Positions 1 to 9,899 of a stretch of DNA of 64,000 nucleotides are shown piece by piece. Below the pieces are notes generated by a model. That model did not search any database and had not been told where the DNA came from. It saw only the letters and a list, made by a program, of their open reading frames with translations. Made by a program: the position numbers and the translations under genes. This DNA is from Pomphorhynchus laevis (lineage: Eukaryota; Acanthocephala; Palaeacanthocephala; Echinorhynchida; Pomphorhynchidae): positions 37,893 to 101,892 of the forward strand of contig WNNJ02001567.1 in NCBI GenBank assembly GCA_012934845.2, given 5' to 3'. The stretch's first letter is position 1, and each line of letters starts with the position of its first letter.

Positions 1-284
1 ACTGCTATGCTATCAGGTTTCGGCCCCTAACTCCTCTACCCAACATAGCAGCGGGGCCAAATACATGCTAATGATGTATTTCCTCTGAAATAACTATCTA
101 GTATCTTATTCTAATGCAAAGTATATTATTTATTATCCATCCATAAAAATTTGCCACTTAAGAGTTTAAATTTATTCTTTATATTATTGTGTTGATTTAT
201 ATATTTTACTATTTTCTGCTTGATGTTATTTTTATAGTAACCTAGTTTAAAATATGTATCTATTAAATTATTTAAATGATTTTT
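1..284 (-). repeat. left inverted arm of the Naiad element
   Basis: Reverse complement of 2984-3267; base i pairs with base 3268-i. I found a single mismatch by eye (in the stretch just outside the stop codon). The arm holds the end of the ORF (about the last 50 codons), the stop and the first 125 bases of the 3' UTR. It begins at the window edge and probably extends upstream. Inverted 5'-flanking partial copies are a known PLE configuration. Confidence 0.95.
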
Positions 285-378
285 AAGAAATCATTTAAAT
301 GATTTGTAAGTTTTTTTTATTAATTTTTTTTATTAATATTTAAATGATTTGTAAGTTTAGTCTGAGTCAACTAAACTA

Positions 379-390
379 GGTGGCGACACC
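379..390 (+). other. GCGA tetraloop hairpin upstream of the Naiad ORF
   Basis: GGTG-GCGA-CACC forms a perfect 4-bp stem with a GNRA loop, followed directly by GAAAA, 38 bases before the start codon. Stem plus GAAA resembles stem II of a hammerhead ribozyme, but the preceding bases (CTAAACTA) do not match CUGANGA. It could be a degenerate ribozyme or chance. Confidence 0.3.
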
Positions 391-427
391 GAAAAAGCAA
401 CGTTAAAAATTATGACTTAAAAGTTAC

Positions 428-3142
428 ATGTACTCAACAATATTGGAAAAATACGTAAGTACTAATGATTTCAATTTTAGATCTTTTAAATGTAACAGAA
501 AAAATTGTATAGTTTGTGATGTTATAAATAATAATAATTGTATCGTAAGTAATACGACAAACAAATGTTTTTCATTAAATATTAATAATAATTGTAACTG
601 CAATACCGCAGGTGTAGTGTATCTAATACAATGCACATGTGGATTGCAATATATAGGAAAAACATATCAAATGTTAAAAACTAGGTTTAGGCAACACATA
701 TATAATATACAGCATAATAGTCAAACTATATTTCATAAACATATGAGATTAATAGGACATGATATTAAAAACTGTAAATTATTTATTTTAGAACATATTA
801 TCGAAGAAAACATTTCAATATTAAATCAAAAACTATTAGAAAAAGAAGATTTTTGGATTAAAACGCTTAATTCCATGTACCCATTAGGATTGAATGACGT
901 GGTACAAGGAATTGGCAGAAGTAGTATAATACATAATAAACAACTATATTATAATAATCCGGTTAAACGCAAACCAAGAAGTCATGGTGATAAAAGGAAT
1001 AGGAAAAATAGAGTTAAAAATATTAAAAAAGATATGTATATAAATGAACAATTAGAAATATTAAAACAACTTTTAAGTGATAATAAGCTAAAAGATCTTT
1101 ATGTAAATATAAGAAGTTTTTCTAAAGATATCATATGTTCAATAAATCAAAAATTAATTAACGACTATGATAGGCTAAGTTGTATAATAGACAGTTATTG
1201 TAATACAAAATACTATAATCGTACAATAAATGTAAATAATAACAATAGAAAATATACATTAACCATAAACTTCATTAATAAATGTATAGATAACATAAAT
1301 ATAGCCGGACTTTTAAATAATTCTAAAAGTAAAGAAATAATAGGGTCAGATTTAAGTAAATATATTCCTAAAATAAGGTATAAACTCCTACCACCATTAG
1401 GACGAAAAATTTGTAATTATAATAAAGAATTAAAATCAATATGTAACGATAATATTAGAAACATAATGGAAACAGAATGCAATTGTAAAAGTCTTAGTTT
1501 TGATAAAATAAATGAACATATATGTACCCATAATCTAGAATTAATTGAAAATTGTGAATTAAGAAAGCTGCTATCGAAAGGGTATAAATATAGATTAAAT
1601 AACAACAACGACAAAAATAAAATATACAGTTCATTATATAATAACTTAAATGATTACTTTAGTAAGCTGATTAATAGTGAAAGCTCGAATATATCTAAGA
1701 TAAAAATTTGGAAAGATTATATATTTGATAAAATTAAAAATAAAATGAAAATAACAAACAATTATAAAAGGAAAGATAAAATTAATAAAGATATGTATAA
1801 AGAACTTACTAAATTAAAGGATAACTATATAATAACAACTATTGATAAAGCTAGTAATAACTTTGTCTTCATATGCAAAAAGCTTTATTATGATATACTA
1901 ATGAAAGAGGTTAATTCTAATGATTTAAATGTAAATCCAGCATATGAACGTAGTGAGTTGAGTTTAGAAACAATTATTACAAGTCACTGTTCTATAATGG
2001 ATAAAAAGGGTATAAAGGTTGAATTAGATAATAAAACTATACCTATATTATATTGGAATCCAAAATTACATAAAAATCCAATAAAACCTAGGTTCATATG
2101 TAGTGCGTTTAAATGTACATTAAAACCACTTTCTGTTTATATGAATAAAATGCTTAAAGTAATTAAAGCACATTTTAAAAAATATTGCAAGGTAATCGAA
2201 ATTAATACTGGTATAAAACACTATTTCAGTATTAATTCTACAAAAGAATTTTTAGAACAGACAAAAGGAATAAATTTTCAAAATATAAATACATACGATT
2301 TTAGTACGCTTTATACAAATCTAGATTTAGTAGATATTAAAGAAGCGTTAGTAAAATTAATTAATCTTATATTCGGAAAAAGATATACATATATATGTTA
2401 TAATAATTATAACGCCTATCTAACAAAAATTAAACCATCAAATAAATATAAATATATGGATAAAATTGAATTAATAGAATCCTTAAATATTTTGATAAAT
2501 CAAAATTATTTAAAAGTAGGGACATCTATATTTAGACAAGTAAAAGGTGTTCCAATGGGTGGTAATAGTAGCCCAATTATAGCTGACTTGTTTTTAAGCT
2601 TTATAGAATATGAATTTGTTCATAACTGTGTAAAAACTAAATCTAAACAATATAAATATATGAAATATATGTTTCGATACATTGATGATATATGTGTATT
2701 TAATTCTAATAATTTTTATTCAATTAGTGAGCACATTTATCCAGAAAGCCTTATTCTTAACAAAACCAATATTAATGATAAAGAAGGTGTATATCTAGAT
2801 ATGAACATTAAATTAACATTAACTAAAACTACTATTAATTTATATCGTAAAGATGACATATTTAAATTTACAAGAAACATATTTTTGCATGAGCATTCAT
2901 GCATACCATATAATATAAAATATAATACATTAAATAATGAAATTTTAAGAATTGCAACAATATGTAATGATATTGGCTTTCTTCAAAATCATTTAAATAA
3001 TTTAATAGATACATATTTTAAACTAGGTTACTATAAAAATAACATCAAGCAGAAAATAGTAAAATATATAAATCAACACAATAATATAAAGAATAAATTT
3101 AAACTCTTAAGTGGCAAATTTTTATGGATGAATAATAAATAA
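428..3142 (+). CDS. Naiad-like polyprotein: GIY-YIG endonuclease plus reverse transcriptase
   Basis: Uninterrupted 904-residue protein for mobilisation by target-primed reverse transcription. N-terminal cysteine cluster at C22, C27, C30, with more cysteines at C56 and C58. GIY-YIG core follows: VVYLI at 63-67, YIG at 75-77, arginines at 86 and 88, and a late glutamate near 140 before the PLGLN segment. A lysine/asparagine-rich linker leads to the reverse transcriptase: NPKLHKNPIKPRF near 543-556, the TYDFSTLYTNL block with D624 (motif A), the QVKGVPMGGNSSP block from 704 (motif B), and RYIDD with D753 and D754 (motif C). The C-terminal 50 or so codons are also present in the left inverted arm. 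No in-frame TGA exists, so this is a cysteine form, unlike the selenocysteine-encoding Naiads reported from some animals. ATG at 428 is the first start. The Asn/Lys-rich composition follows the AT-rich DNA. Confidence 0.9.
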   Translation: MYSTILEKYVSTNDFNFRSFKCNRKNCIVCDVINNNNCIVSNTTNKCFSLNINNNCNCNTAGVVYLIQCTCGLQYIGKTYQMLKTRFRQHIYNIQHNSQTIFHKHMRLIGHDIKNCKLFILEHIIEENISILNQKLLEKEDFWIKTLNSMYPLGLNDVVQGIGRSSIIHNKQLYYNNPVKRKPRSHGDKRNRKNRVKNIKKDMYINEQLEILKQLLSDNKLKDLYVNIRSFSKDIICSINQKLINDYDRLSCIIDSYCNTKYYNRTINVNNNNRKYTLTINFINKCIDNINIAGLLNNSKSKEIIGSDLSKYIPKIRYKLLPPLGRKICNYNKELKSICNDNIRNIMETECNCKSLSFDKINEHICTHNLELIENCELRKLLSKGYKYRLNNNNDKNKIYSSLYNNLNDYFSKLINSESSNISKIKIWKDYIFDKIKNKMKITNNYKRKDKINKDMYKELTKLKDNYIITTIDKASNNFVFICKKLYYDILMKEVNSNDLNVNPAYERSELSLETIITSHCSIMDKKGIKVELDNKTIPILYWNPKLHKNPIKPRFICSAFKCTLKPLSVYMNKMLKVIKAHFKKYCKVIEINTGIKHYFSINSTKEFLEQTKGINFQNINTYDFSTLYTNLDLVDIKEALVKLINLIFGKRYTYICYNNYNAYLTKIKPSNKYKYMDKIELIESLNILINQNYLKVGTSIFRQVKGVPMGGNSSPIIADLFLSFIEYEFVHNCVKTKSKQYKYMKYMFRYIDDICVFNSNNFYSISEHIYPESLILNKTNINDKEGVYLDMNIKLTLTKTTINLYRKDDIFKFTRNIFLHEHSCIPYNIKYNTLNNEILRIATICNDIGFLQNHLNNLIDTYFKLGYYKNNIKQKIVKYINQHNNIKNKFKLLSGKFLWMNNK

Positions 3143-3267
3143 TATACTTTGCATTAGAATAAGATACTAGATAGTTATTTCAGAGGAAATACATCATTAG
3201 CATGTATTTGGCCCCGCTGCTATGTTGGGTAGAGGAGTTAGGGGCCGAAACCTGATAGCATAGCAGT
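2984..3267 (+). repeat. right inverted arm of the Naiad element
   Basis: Partner of 1-284. It overlaps the last codons of the ORF and the proximal 3' UTR. Together the arms could fold into a 284-bp stem enclosing the ORF. Confidence 0.95.
3210..3266 (+). other. candidate pseudoknotted RNA in the Naiad 3' UTR
   Basis: Two helices cross. GGCCCC (3210-3215) pairs with GGGGCC (3241-3246), and CTGCTATG (3217-3224) pairs with CATAGCAG (3259-3266). The linkers are 1, 16 and 12 bases. This order (first helix, second helix, first partner, second partner) is that of HDV-like ribozymes, but I cannot place their P3, P1.1 or catalytic cytosine. The same element lies in the left arm (2-58, opposite strand). 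Function is inferred only. Confidence 0.45.
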
Positions 3268-3530
3268 TCCTCCTGATGACCTCTAATTCTTATTCTGATA
3301 CAACGTCTGTTATTTATTAGTCAATTCATAAAAATGACGTTTATTTTAAATTTTATTTTTTATTTTTATTTTTTAACTTGATTAAAATTATAGAAAATCT
3401 AAAAACAATTATTAATTTTATTATTTAATTATTAAATTTTGATTTAGCATTATTATGTTTTGTTTATTTTATAATTATATAACAATACGTAGACTCAGTT
3501 AGCTGATTTAATCATTACATATTGTTGCAA
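3268..3530 (+). repeat. Naiad 3' tail beyond the inverted arm
   Basis: AT-rich tail with recognisable blocks: CTCCTGATGACCTCTAAT near 3271, TTATTAGTCAATT near 3313, and ACGTAGACTCAGTTAGCTGA near 3488. All recur, usually reversed, at 24.9-25.2 and 36.7-36.9 kb, and the last also at 45.9 kb. The end at about 3530 is where the shared blocks stop. 3531-3640 is AT-rich with nothing I recognise. Confidence 0.6.
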
Positions 3531-3649
3531 TTCTTAAAATTTCATTATTTAATGTATTATATTTTATATTATATGGTATGCATGAATTTATATATATGGT
3601 ATGCATAATATTATGAATCTCAGATTAAAATCTCATTCTGCACTCCCCA

Positions 3650-5390
3650 GACTCTCATTGTAATTGAGAGTTTGACCGAATTTAATTCCTACCTCTCATC
3701 GCGATCAACCGCGATCCTTTCGACTACCTATTAAGGTCGAATATACAATCATACTCCAACAAAGCTCAAGGTCCTAGCTAAAATGTTACACCTTCCCAAT
3801 CTCTCTGTTTCCGCCAGACAGATCCTCTCGAATAAATACTAGAGCTATAGATATAGGCTCAAGCTGAGTAGAGATAGGACAATCATTGCTCACCTAAACC
3901 CTTCTCAGGCTTCTTTCTGGAAGATATTCAAGAAGGAGAAGTTTGTTTGCTGGAAGAATAGAGCCTTGGTATGGATTAGTGGCATATGCCTTGACAAAGT
4001 TTTAGAGGAGTCACTTTCCTTACATAATTATGGAGCCACTCAATCTCCCCAACCAATCCGTCCTTGGTTTGACTTCAGGAGTAGGTACTTATCTGTTACA
4101 GATATCCTTAACTCCTGGGGACAACTCCTGGGCACCTTTAAATCCCACGCGCCACTCTCCACTCTTGTCTGTCAGCTTTTGACATACGGTCAGAGAAAGG
4201 AGATCGCCATCACAATGCTATAAGCCTCCCTGTCCGACATAGCGGACATCAACATCAGCCGTCGAGTTTTTTTACCTAAAAAGAGATTAATCACTTGTCC
4301 TAAAGATCTGCGGCCCATCTCGATTCAAAACGCCCTCATATCCATCTACGAGAAAGCGCTTGCGCGTAGAATCCGCGTTTATTTATGTAGGCGTAATTTG
4401 ATCCCACCGAGTTTTCATGGGTTTGTCAAAGGGCGCTCGGTACATTCAGCAATTGGTGAAGTGCATCAGTTTTGTCAGGATAATAGTCATCAGCTTGCTG
4501 TGGCTGTTTTTCTTGATTTTTCAGCTGCATTTGACCGGATCTCCATTCCCTTCGTTATCTCCTCTCTCAGGTCCCTCGGGTTGCCTGCGAGAATTGTTAA
4601 CAGGGTGGAGATATTGCTGTACACCAAGCGGTTCTACTATGAAGACGACCCTGATGCGCGTCAGTTCTACCCTATTACGGGTGTACCTCAAGGATCCCCA
4701 CTTTCTTTTATCTTATATCTTGCTCCATCCATTGTACTATTCAAGAATTTTTATCTTCATCAATATCTAGTGGTATATGATGATGGTACCACATCCTTGT
4801 TCTCTGGACGCAGATGCAAAGATGTAATCTCTGACATCAGCCGTTTCTTTTTAAGATTAAAAGATCAGTTGCCCCATCCAATCTTATTTTAAACTCCTCT
4901 AAATCGCAGGTGGTAGTCTTTAATGGCGTTCCTGCCACCAAAAAGAAACTTAAGAGACTATCACTCTCTGCACTCTCCCCCATTTTGCAGCATCAACCAC
5001 TCCTCATCTTCACGAGTCGAGTAAAATATCTGGAATTCACTGTTACGGTTAATTAGTCGGCGAAAGCGGACCTAGATGGACTTAAACGTATCCTGAAGAA
5101 AGCTAGGTGGGCTCTGAAACGGACCAAGCATCTGTCATTGAATGGGATAACTCAAGTGCGCCTCTAGGGTACTTGAGCTATCTCGGGATTAGTCTTCTTC
5201 TTACGAGGACGTCCCCCAGATCAAAGACTAATGTTTCTCAAGCTTCTCATCTCTAGATTACCAACCATAGTCCGCCTTGACTGGACTCTTAGGTGTGTGA
5301 GAGACCTCTAATGGTTCAGTAAGAGGGCGGCGCGCTGGTGCGGCCGAGGGACTCAGATCCCGCTGGACCTGGGGCCGTAAATATAAGTTG
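3650..5390 (+). mobile_element. LINE copy A, 5'-truncated and decayed
   Basis: A broken APE-type non-LTR retrotransposon, probably I/Jockey group. It aligns throughout with LINE B (reversed) and LINE E. The 5' end is lost: homology to B starts near 3650, after the endonuclease. It covers the region before the RT, the RT itself and a 3' segment ending near 5390 in a GC-rich stretch matching the start of LINE B at about 6205. Several stops and frame changes make it inactive. Open pieces remain at 3966-4223 and 4398-4892. Confidence 0.8.
4398..4892 (+). pseudogene. reverse transcriptase fragment of LINE A
   Basis: 164-residue open piece of a LINE reverse transcriptase. Seen in order: HGFVKGRSVHSAI, the VFLDFSAAFDRI block (motif A aspartate), the GVPQGSPLS block (motif B), and VVYDDGTTSLFSG. 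The related copy E has VVYADDTTSLFSG, so A has lost the standard YADD catalytic box: the second Asp position is Gly. The frame continues after a stop in the thumb region, seen as scattered fragments to about 5390. It is a decayed fragment, not a host gene. Confidence 0.8.
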
Positions 5391-6199
5391 AAGATTTTAA
5401 AATTCACGTTGTGAACGGCTCTTATTTAAAGTTGTCTTTTGCATGTTTATGTTTCTTAAAGTTTTTATCGGTTATATAGTTATTAATAAAACCCTTACTT
5501 AAAATTATAAACACGAAACATGAACGGAAACATGGTTGCAATATTTCAATAACATTAACCCCTACTGTCGTTGGCAATGCTTTGCTATTTGATAAACGCG
5601 CCATACTATATTTTCTAGGGACAAATATGAACATCATGTGCATTGTTGATGATGGATATACTTTCTATCACTGTTAACATTTTCCTATATGAGGACATAG
5701 TATTAATCTGCACAGCTAGTTATGTAAGCCCCGGTTGCTAACAATCAAGCATTCATTGATGTGAACAATGATCGTTAGCGATGTGATGTGCTTACATGTG
5801 TTTTAATTGCGGTCTTAAACTGAACCTTGTTTTATTTATAGATAGTCTAATAAAACTTTACAAGTTTTATGACAATTTATTAGACTATTGTCATTGACTT
5901 GCCAGTATGATGGATGATGACAACAAGATTTAAATACTTCGGACTCTCGGGATACTTAAACCAATATTTACAGCCCGGCAAGCTCGATAACGAGAGCTAC
6001 CGGATCACTTGACATTTAGAGGCAATGGTTTCACATATTCGAGATATTTAGCCAATACATCAATGCATCTGACAATGATAAGCTGCCGATTATATCAATA
6101 ATAATAGGTTTTCTTAATTAAAAAATACAAGATGAATAATAAGATACATAAATTAAGTAAGTCTATATTTTCATGCAATTCTGTCTTTTTGACCATTCC
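5391..6199. other. unassigned spacer between LINE A and LINE B
   Basis: About 0.8 kb separating two oppositely oriented copies of one LINE family. A 73-residue open frame (5422-5643, minus) shows no motif I recognise. No splice structure or RNA gene seen. Confidence 0.4.
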
Positions 6200-6436
6200 G
6201 TTTTCATCATAACTCTACGGCCTCAGGTTCATAGGGATCTGAGCCCCGGCCGCACAAGCGCGCCGTCAGTCGATTGAGCGATGCGGGATCCTTCAACCCC
6301 TAAGAGTCCAGTCGAGGCGGACTATGGCAGGTAATTTCGAGACAAGGAGCTTGATAAACCTTAGTCGTTGTTCTGGGGGACGTCCTCTTGGAAATAAGAC
6401 TAATCCCGAGATTGGCAAGGTACTTTAAAGGCGTAT

Positions 6437-7800
6437 TTAAACATTTCCTTTTAATGACATATGCTGGGCTCGTTTCAGGGCCCACCTAGCTTTCTTCGTG
6501 ATACGTTTAAGTCTATCCAGGTAAGCTCTTGTCAACCAGTTCACCGTAACAGTGGACACCAGGTATTTTACTCGACTCGTAAAGATGGGCAGTGGTTGAG
6601 ACTGCAAAATGGAGGAGAGTGCTAGTCTCTTAAGCTTCTTTTCGGTGGCAGGGGCGACATGAAAGACTACCACCTGCGATTTCTCGGGATTAAAATAAGT
6701 TAGGATGTGAGTAGCTGATCTTTAAATCTTAAAAGGAAAAGCTTGATGTCCGAGATTACATCTTTGCACCTGCGTCCAGAAAACATGGCTCTGGTATCGT
6801 CAGCGTATACCACGAGATGTTGTTCACGTTTAAATGCTTTGAAGAGAACAATGGAGGCAGCAAGTTATAAGATAGGAGAAAGTGTGGATCCTTGAGACAC
6901 ACATGTAAAAAGGTAGAACTTACTTGCATCAGGGTCGTCTTCATAGAAGAAACGCTTGGTGTAAAGCAATATCTCCAACCTGTTAACAATTCTCGCATGC
7001 AACCCTAGAAACCTGAGAGAAAAGATAACGAAGGAAATTGAGATGCGGTCAAATGCAACAGAAAAGTAAAAAAAACAGCCACAGCAAGTTGATGACTGTT
7101 ATTCTGACAAAGCTGGTGCACTTCACAAATTGCTGAATAGATTGAGCGACCTTTGACAAACCAATGAAAACTCGACGGGATTAAATTACAACTACTTAAG
7201 TAGTCGCGGATTCTACGCACAAGTGCTTTTTTGTTGATGGAGATGAGGGAATTTTGGATCAAAATGGGCCGCAGGTCTTTGGGACATGAAACTAATTTTC
7301 TCTTAGGTAAACATATTCTACGGTTGATGTTAATGTTGGCTACATCGGGTGGTGAGGCTAAAAGCATCGTGATGGCCACTTTTCTTCTCTTATGGTCTGT
7401 ATAAAGCAAACAAACTCGAGAAAGTGGGGCGACGGAATTGGAGGTGCCCGGAAGTGGCCCCCAGGAGTTGTGGATATCTGTAACAGACAGATCCCTGCTC
7501 CTGAAAAGGCTGGATTGGTTGTAGAGATTAAGTGGCTCCATAGTTATATAGGGATAGTGACTTCTCCAAAACTTTAGTAAGGCCTATACTACCTATCCAT
7601 CCCAATATCCTTCCGGCAGACAAACTTCTCTTTCTTGAATATCTTCCAAAAAGAAGACTGAGAAGGGTTAAGACGAGCAATTATCGCCCTATCTCTACCT
7701 AAGCTGGAGTCTATATCTAGTGCTCCAGTATTCATTCGAGAGGGCATGTATACCAGAAACAGACATATTAGGACGGTGTAGCATTTTGGATATGACATTG
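6437..7800 (-). pseudogene. reverse transcriptase region of LINE B
   Basis: Decayed RT. Recognisable blocks on the minus strand: RRIRDYLSSCNLIPSSFHWF and VHQLCQNNSHQLAVAVFF (7541-7005), a region around the lost motif B (6998-6756), and a thumb segment ending ARWALKRAQHMSL (6673-6437). Same blocks occur in A and E. Frames change several times, so no functional enzyme is encoded. Confidence 0.75.
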
Positions 7801-8871
7801 AGTTTTGTTGGAGTAGGACTGTATAAGCGACCTTTATAGGTAGTCGAAAGTATCGCGGTAGCTTGTGAAGAGAGCTGGTAATTAAATCGAGTCAGATTCG
7901 CACTACCTACAACAGGGAAGAGTAGGATAGCAGCCTGGAACAGGCCACTCTGATTGGATCAAAGTGGAACCTTCTTCTAAGCAACGTATCTACCTCTATC
8001 CGCCAACGAATTAGGTCATGAGTGGTAGTCTGTTATTGACGCGCCAGCTCAGTACAGATGGGTTTCGACAACCACATCTTAAGAAGCAGTAATATGTCGA
8101 GGAGAGAATTAGTTATTGAGCAATGAAAGGTGGGGAACGGTGATTTGTGAATAAGATAGTCGTTCCGGGCTCTGCTGAGTTTTGCATTAATTCAACGACC
8201 AGTTCTGTCGTTGAAGTCACCAAGTACCATGTCATAGCCGCTACCTAATATACGATCCAGGAGATCCCGGTTCTTGTGAATTTCTCCTGCTCGGATATAG
8301 ACATCAGCTATGCTGACACGTGAACCGTTCTTACACAGTGAAATTGCTAAACAAGACTGGACAAGAATAGTATAGTAAGAGGGATAATCTAAAGAGGCTC
8401 TTCACTGGAGTTAAAAGACCTTGAGATGAAGAGGAGTTAGAAGGGGTTATATACGGAGAGTGAGAGGTTATGTTCTGTGGAATAAATCGAATAATATCCA
8501 ACGGGATACGAATATACCGCGTCTCCTAAAGGACTATAACATCTGCATCTCTAACAGATAGAAGGCTAAGGGCGTAAGCACCTCCCGAATTTCACTTAAG
8601 GATATTAAGTGAAAACGGTTCGCGATTACTTTCCATTGCGATAGGGAACCGGAGTAGGAAGCCCTCCCACTTATCGGAACCTGAAGCGGGAAGTTTGCCT
8701 TTCGCACTTCTATCCTCAGCAGAGTGAGTCATTTGCCCACGAGCATTATATTTATTTCCCTAATTGTCCATCACTTTCCAAGATCTCCCTTTTTTTGGAG
8801 AGCCGGATGAACGGCTGAATATGAGCGGATGCGCCTATTTTCTTTGAATCCTGGACTGCAGTAGTGGAGGT

Positions 8872-9734
8872 CTATGGCGTGTCACATAACATGCTAAATA
8901 GATGTGTAATCAAGTCTTCCATCTTCTTGGTGGAGACTTGGTTTTTATCATCGATCAAATGAATAATGTCCAGGTCGGACAGCTTTTTGCTAACTTCACT
9001 GACGTTGGATTTGCTTGCATCATCGAAGTTGGAAATTGTGTTAATCGAGGGAGGGCCGTGTCTATTCATAGTCTTTGAAGAGACGGCATTTACAAGACTA
9101 TGCCGGATGATCGCCCTCTCAATTCGAGCAGTATGAGAGGTTATTGCACTTCCCCTTCATGTGTTGTGAATCTGTTGACCCACTTACCCCACAGGACTGA
9201 GGGGTGTGGCAACCTGCAGTGTCCCCACTTGTGCAAGTTATTACAGTTGGGCTAGGCCAGGCCATCTGTGCTTACAAGTGAAAATCTGATATTGTGTCCC
9301 AGAAATGGATTACCGCCGGATCTTGAGATACACTCGGCGTTTTCCACTGAGGTGGTGCAGAATGCAATGGGTAGGGGAAAACCATTTACCATTTAAACAA
9401 CGTATGTTGATTATCTGATTAATATTCTCCAGAGTTTGAAAGTCGTCTGTGTTAATGCCAGGGGTATATTTGTTATTTTGACCGACGCTTGAATATGTTT
9501 AAAAGTAACTAAACCAAACTAGGAGAGATTATTATTGAAGTACTTTATGCACTCAGAAGCGATGTCTGCGGAGGTAAACGATACTCTTACCTCGGCTTCA
9601 TAATATTTAATCAAGTTGAATAAAACTCTATTCTTGTATAAATTGGTGAAACTTAGAAACAAACCATTAAATATTTTTTGTCTCTTCATGGGAGACGAAA
9701 ATTTGATGGTAATCAGGTTATGAAGTTTCTTCAC
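8872..9734 (-). pseudogene. ORF1 (gag-like, zinc-knuckle) of LINE B
   Basis: Nucleic-acid-binding ORF1 of the LINE, broken into open pieces. The N-terminal piece (9734-9519) contains IKYYEAEVRVSFTSADIA, matching the corresponding region of LINE E at 51,090-51,180. The middle (about 9300-9100) holds decayed knuckles, with an LHKWGHC-like block and a CNNLSYCSN block. The C-terminal piece (9069-8872) with LSDLDIIHLID aligns to the piece at 51,723-51,941 in LINE E. Homology to LINE E fixes the order. Frameshifts and stops separate the pieces. Confidence 0.65.
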
Positions 9735-9760
9735 TGGGGAAGTTCCACCAGTTCAGTATG

Positions 9761-9899
9761 TGAGTTAGAAAATAAAGCAGTACTTACCTCACTTTCTTAA
9801 ATGGAGAAAATACCTGGTTGTGAAGAAGAATGTGTTAAGTTATTGAATGACATTGAAATCTACTTGTTTTTCTTTTGTAATATGGTTATATCGACACGC
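9761..9899. other. unassigned junction between LINE B and the Gypsy fossil
   Basis: Short stretch between two elements of opposite orientation. It may hold the 5' end of LINE B or the leading part of the Gypsy fossil. No motif seen. Confidence 0.3.

Larger units (their letters stand above)
1..3530 (+). mobile_element. Naiad-type Penelope-like element, apparently intact
   Basis: A complete-looking Penelope-like retroelement. Seen: one long ORF (428-3142), an inverted copy of the 3' end at the left (1-284 against 2984-3267) and an AT-rich 3' tail to about 3530 whose sequence recurs elsewhere in the window. Most PLEs carry GIY-YIG at the C terminus; here it precedes the reverse transcriptase, the permuted order known from the Chlamys and Naiad clades. 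The left arm continues beyond base 1, so the element or its partner copy is cut by the window. The outer 3' boundary is approximate and comes from matching the tail to truncated copies at 24.9, 36.7 and 45.7 kb. Confidence 0.85.
6200..9760 (-). mobile_element. LINE copy B, near full length but decayed
   Basis: Longest copy of the A/B/D/E family, on the minus strand. In transcription order: ORF1 (9734 down to 8872) with a gag-like core and zinc knuckles; an APE endonuclease region (about 8700-7850) with a GDFNDRTGR motif near 8225-8190; RT (about 7800-6440); 3' end at about 6200, where GC-rich sequence matches the end of LINE A. Two-ORF order with APE and zinc knuckles fits the I/Jockey group. 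Many stops and frame shifts; inactive. Confidence 0.8.

Noticed and set aside
424-636. Minus-strand 70-residue frame
   Set aside because: Lies wholly within the Naiad ORF on the other strand; hydrophobic composition is a by-product of Asn/Ile codons.
3200-3300. Canonical hammerhead ribozyme in the Naiad 3' UTR
   Set aside because: CTGATGA (3274) and GAAAC (3247) are present but in the wrong order for a hammerhead; no GAAA follows CTGATGA at usable distance.
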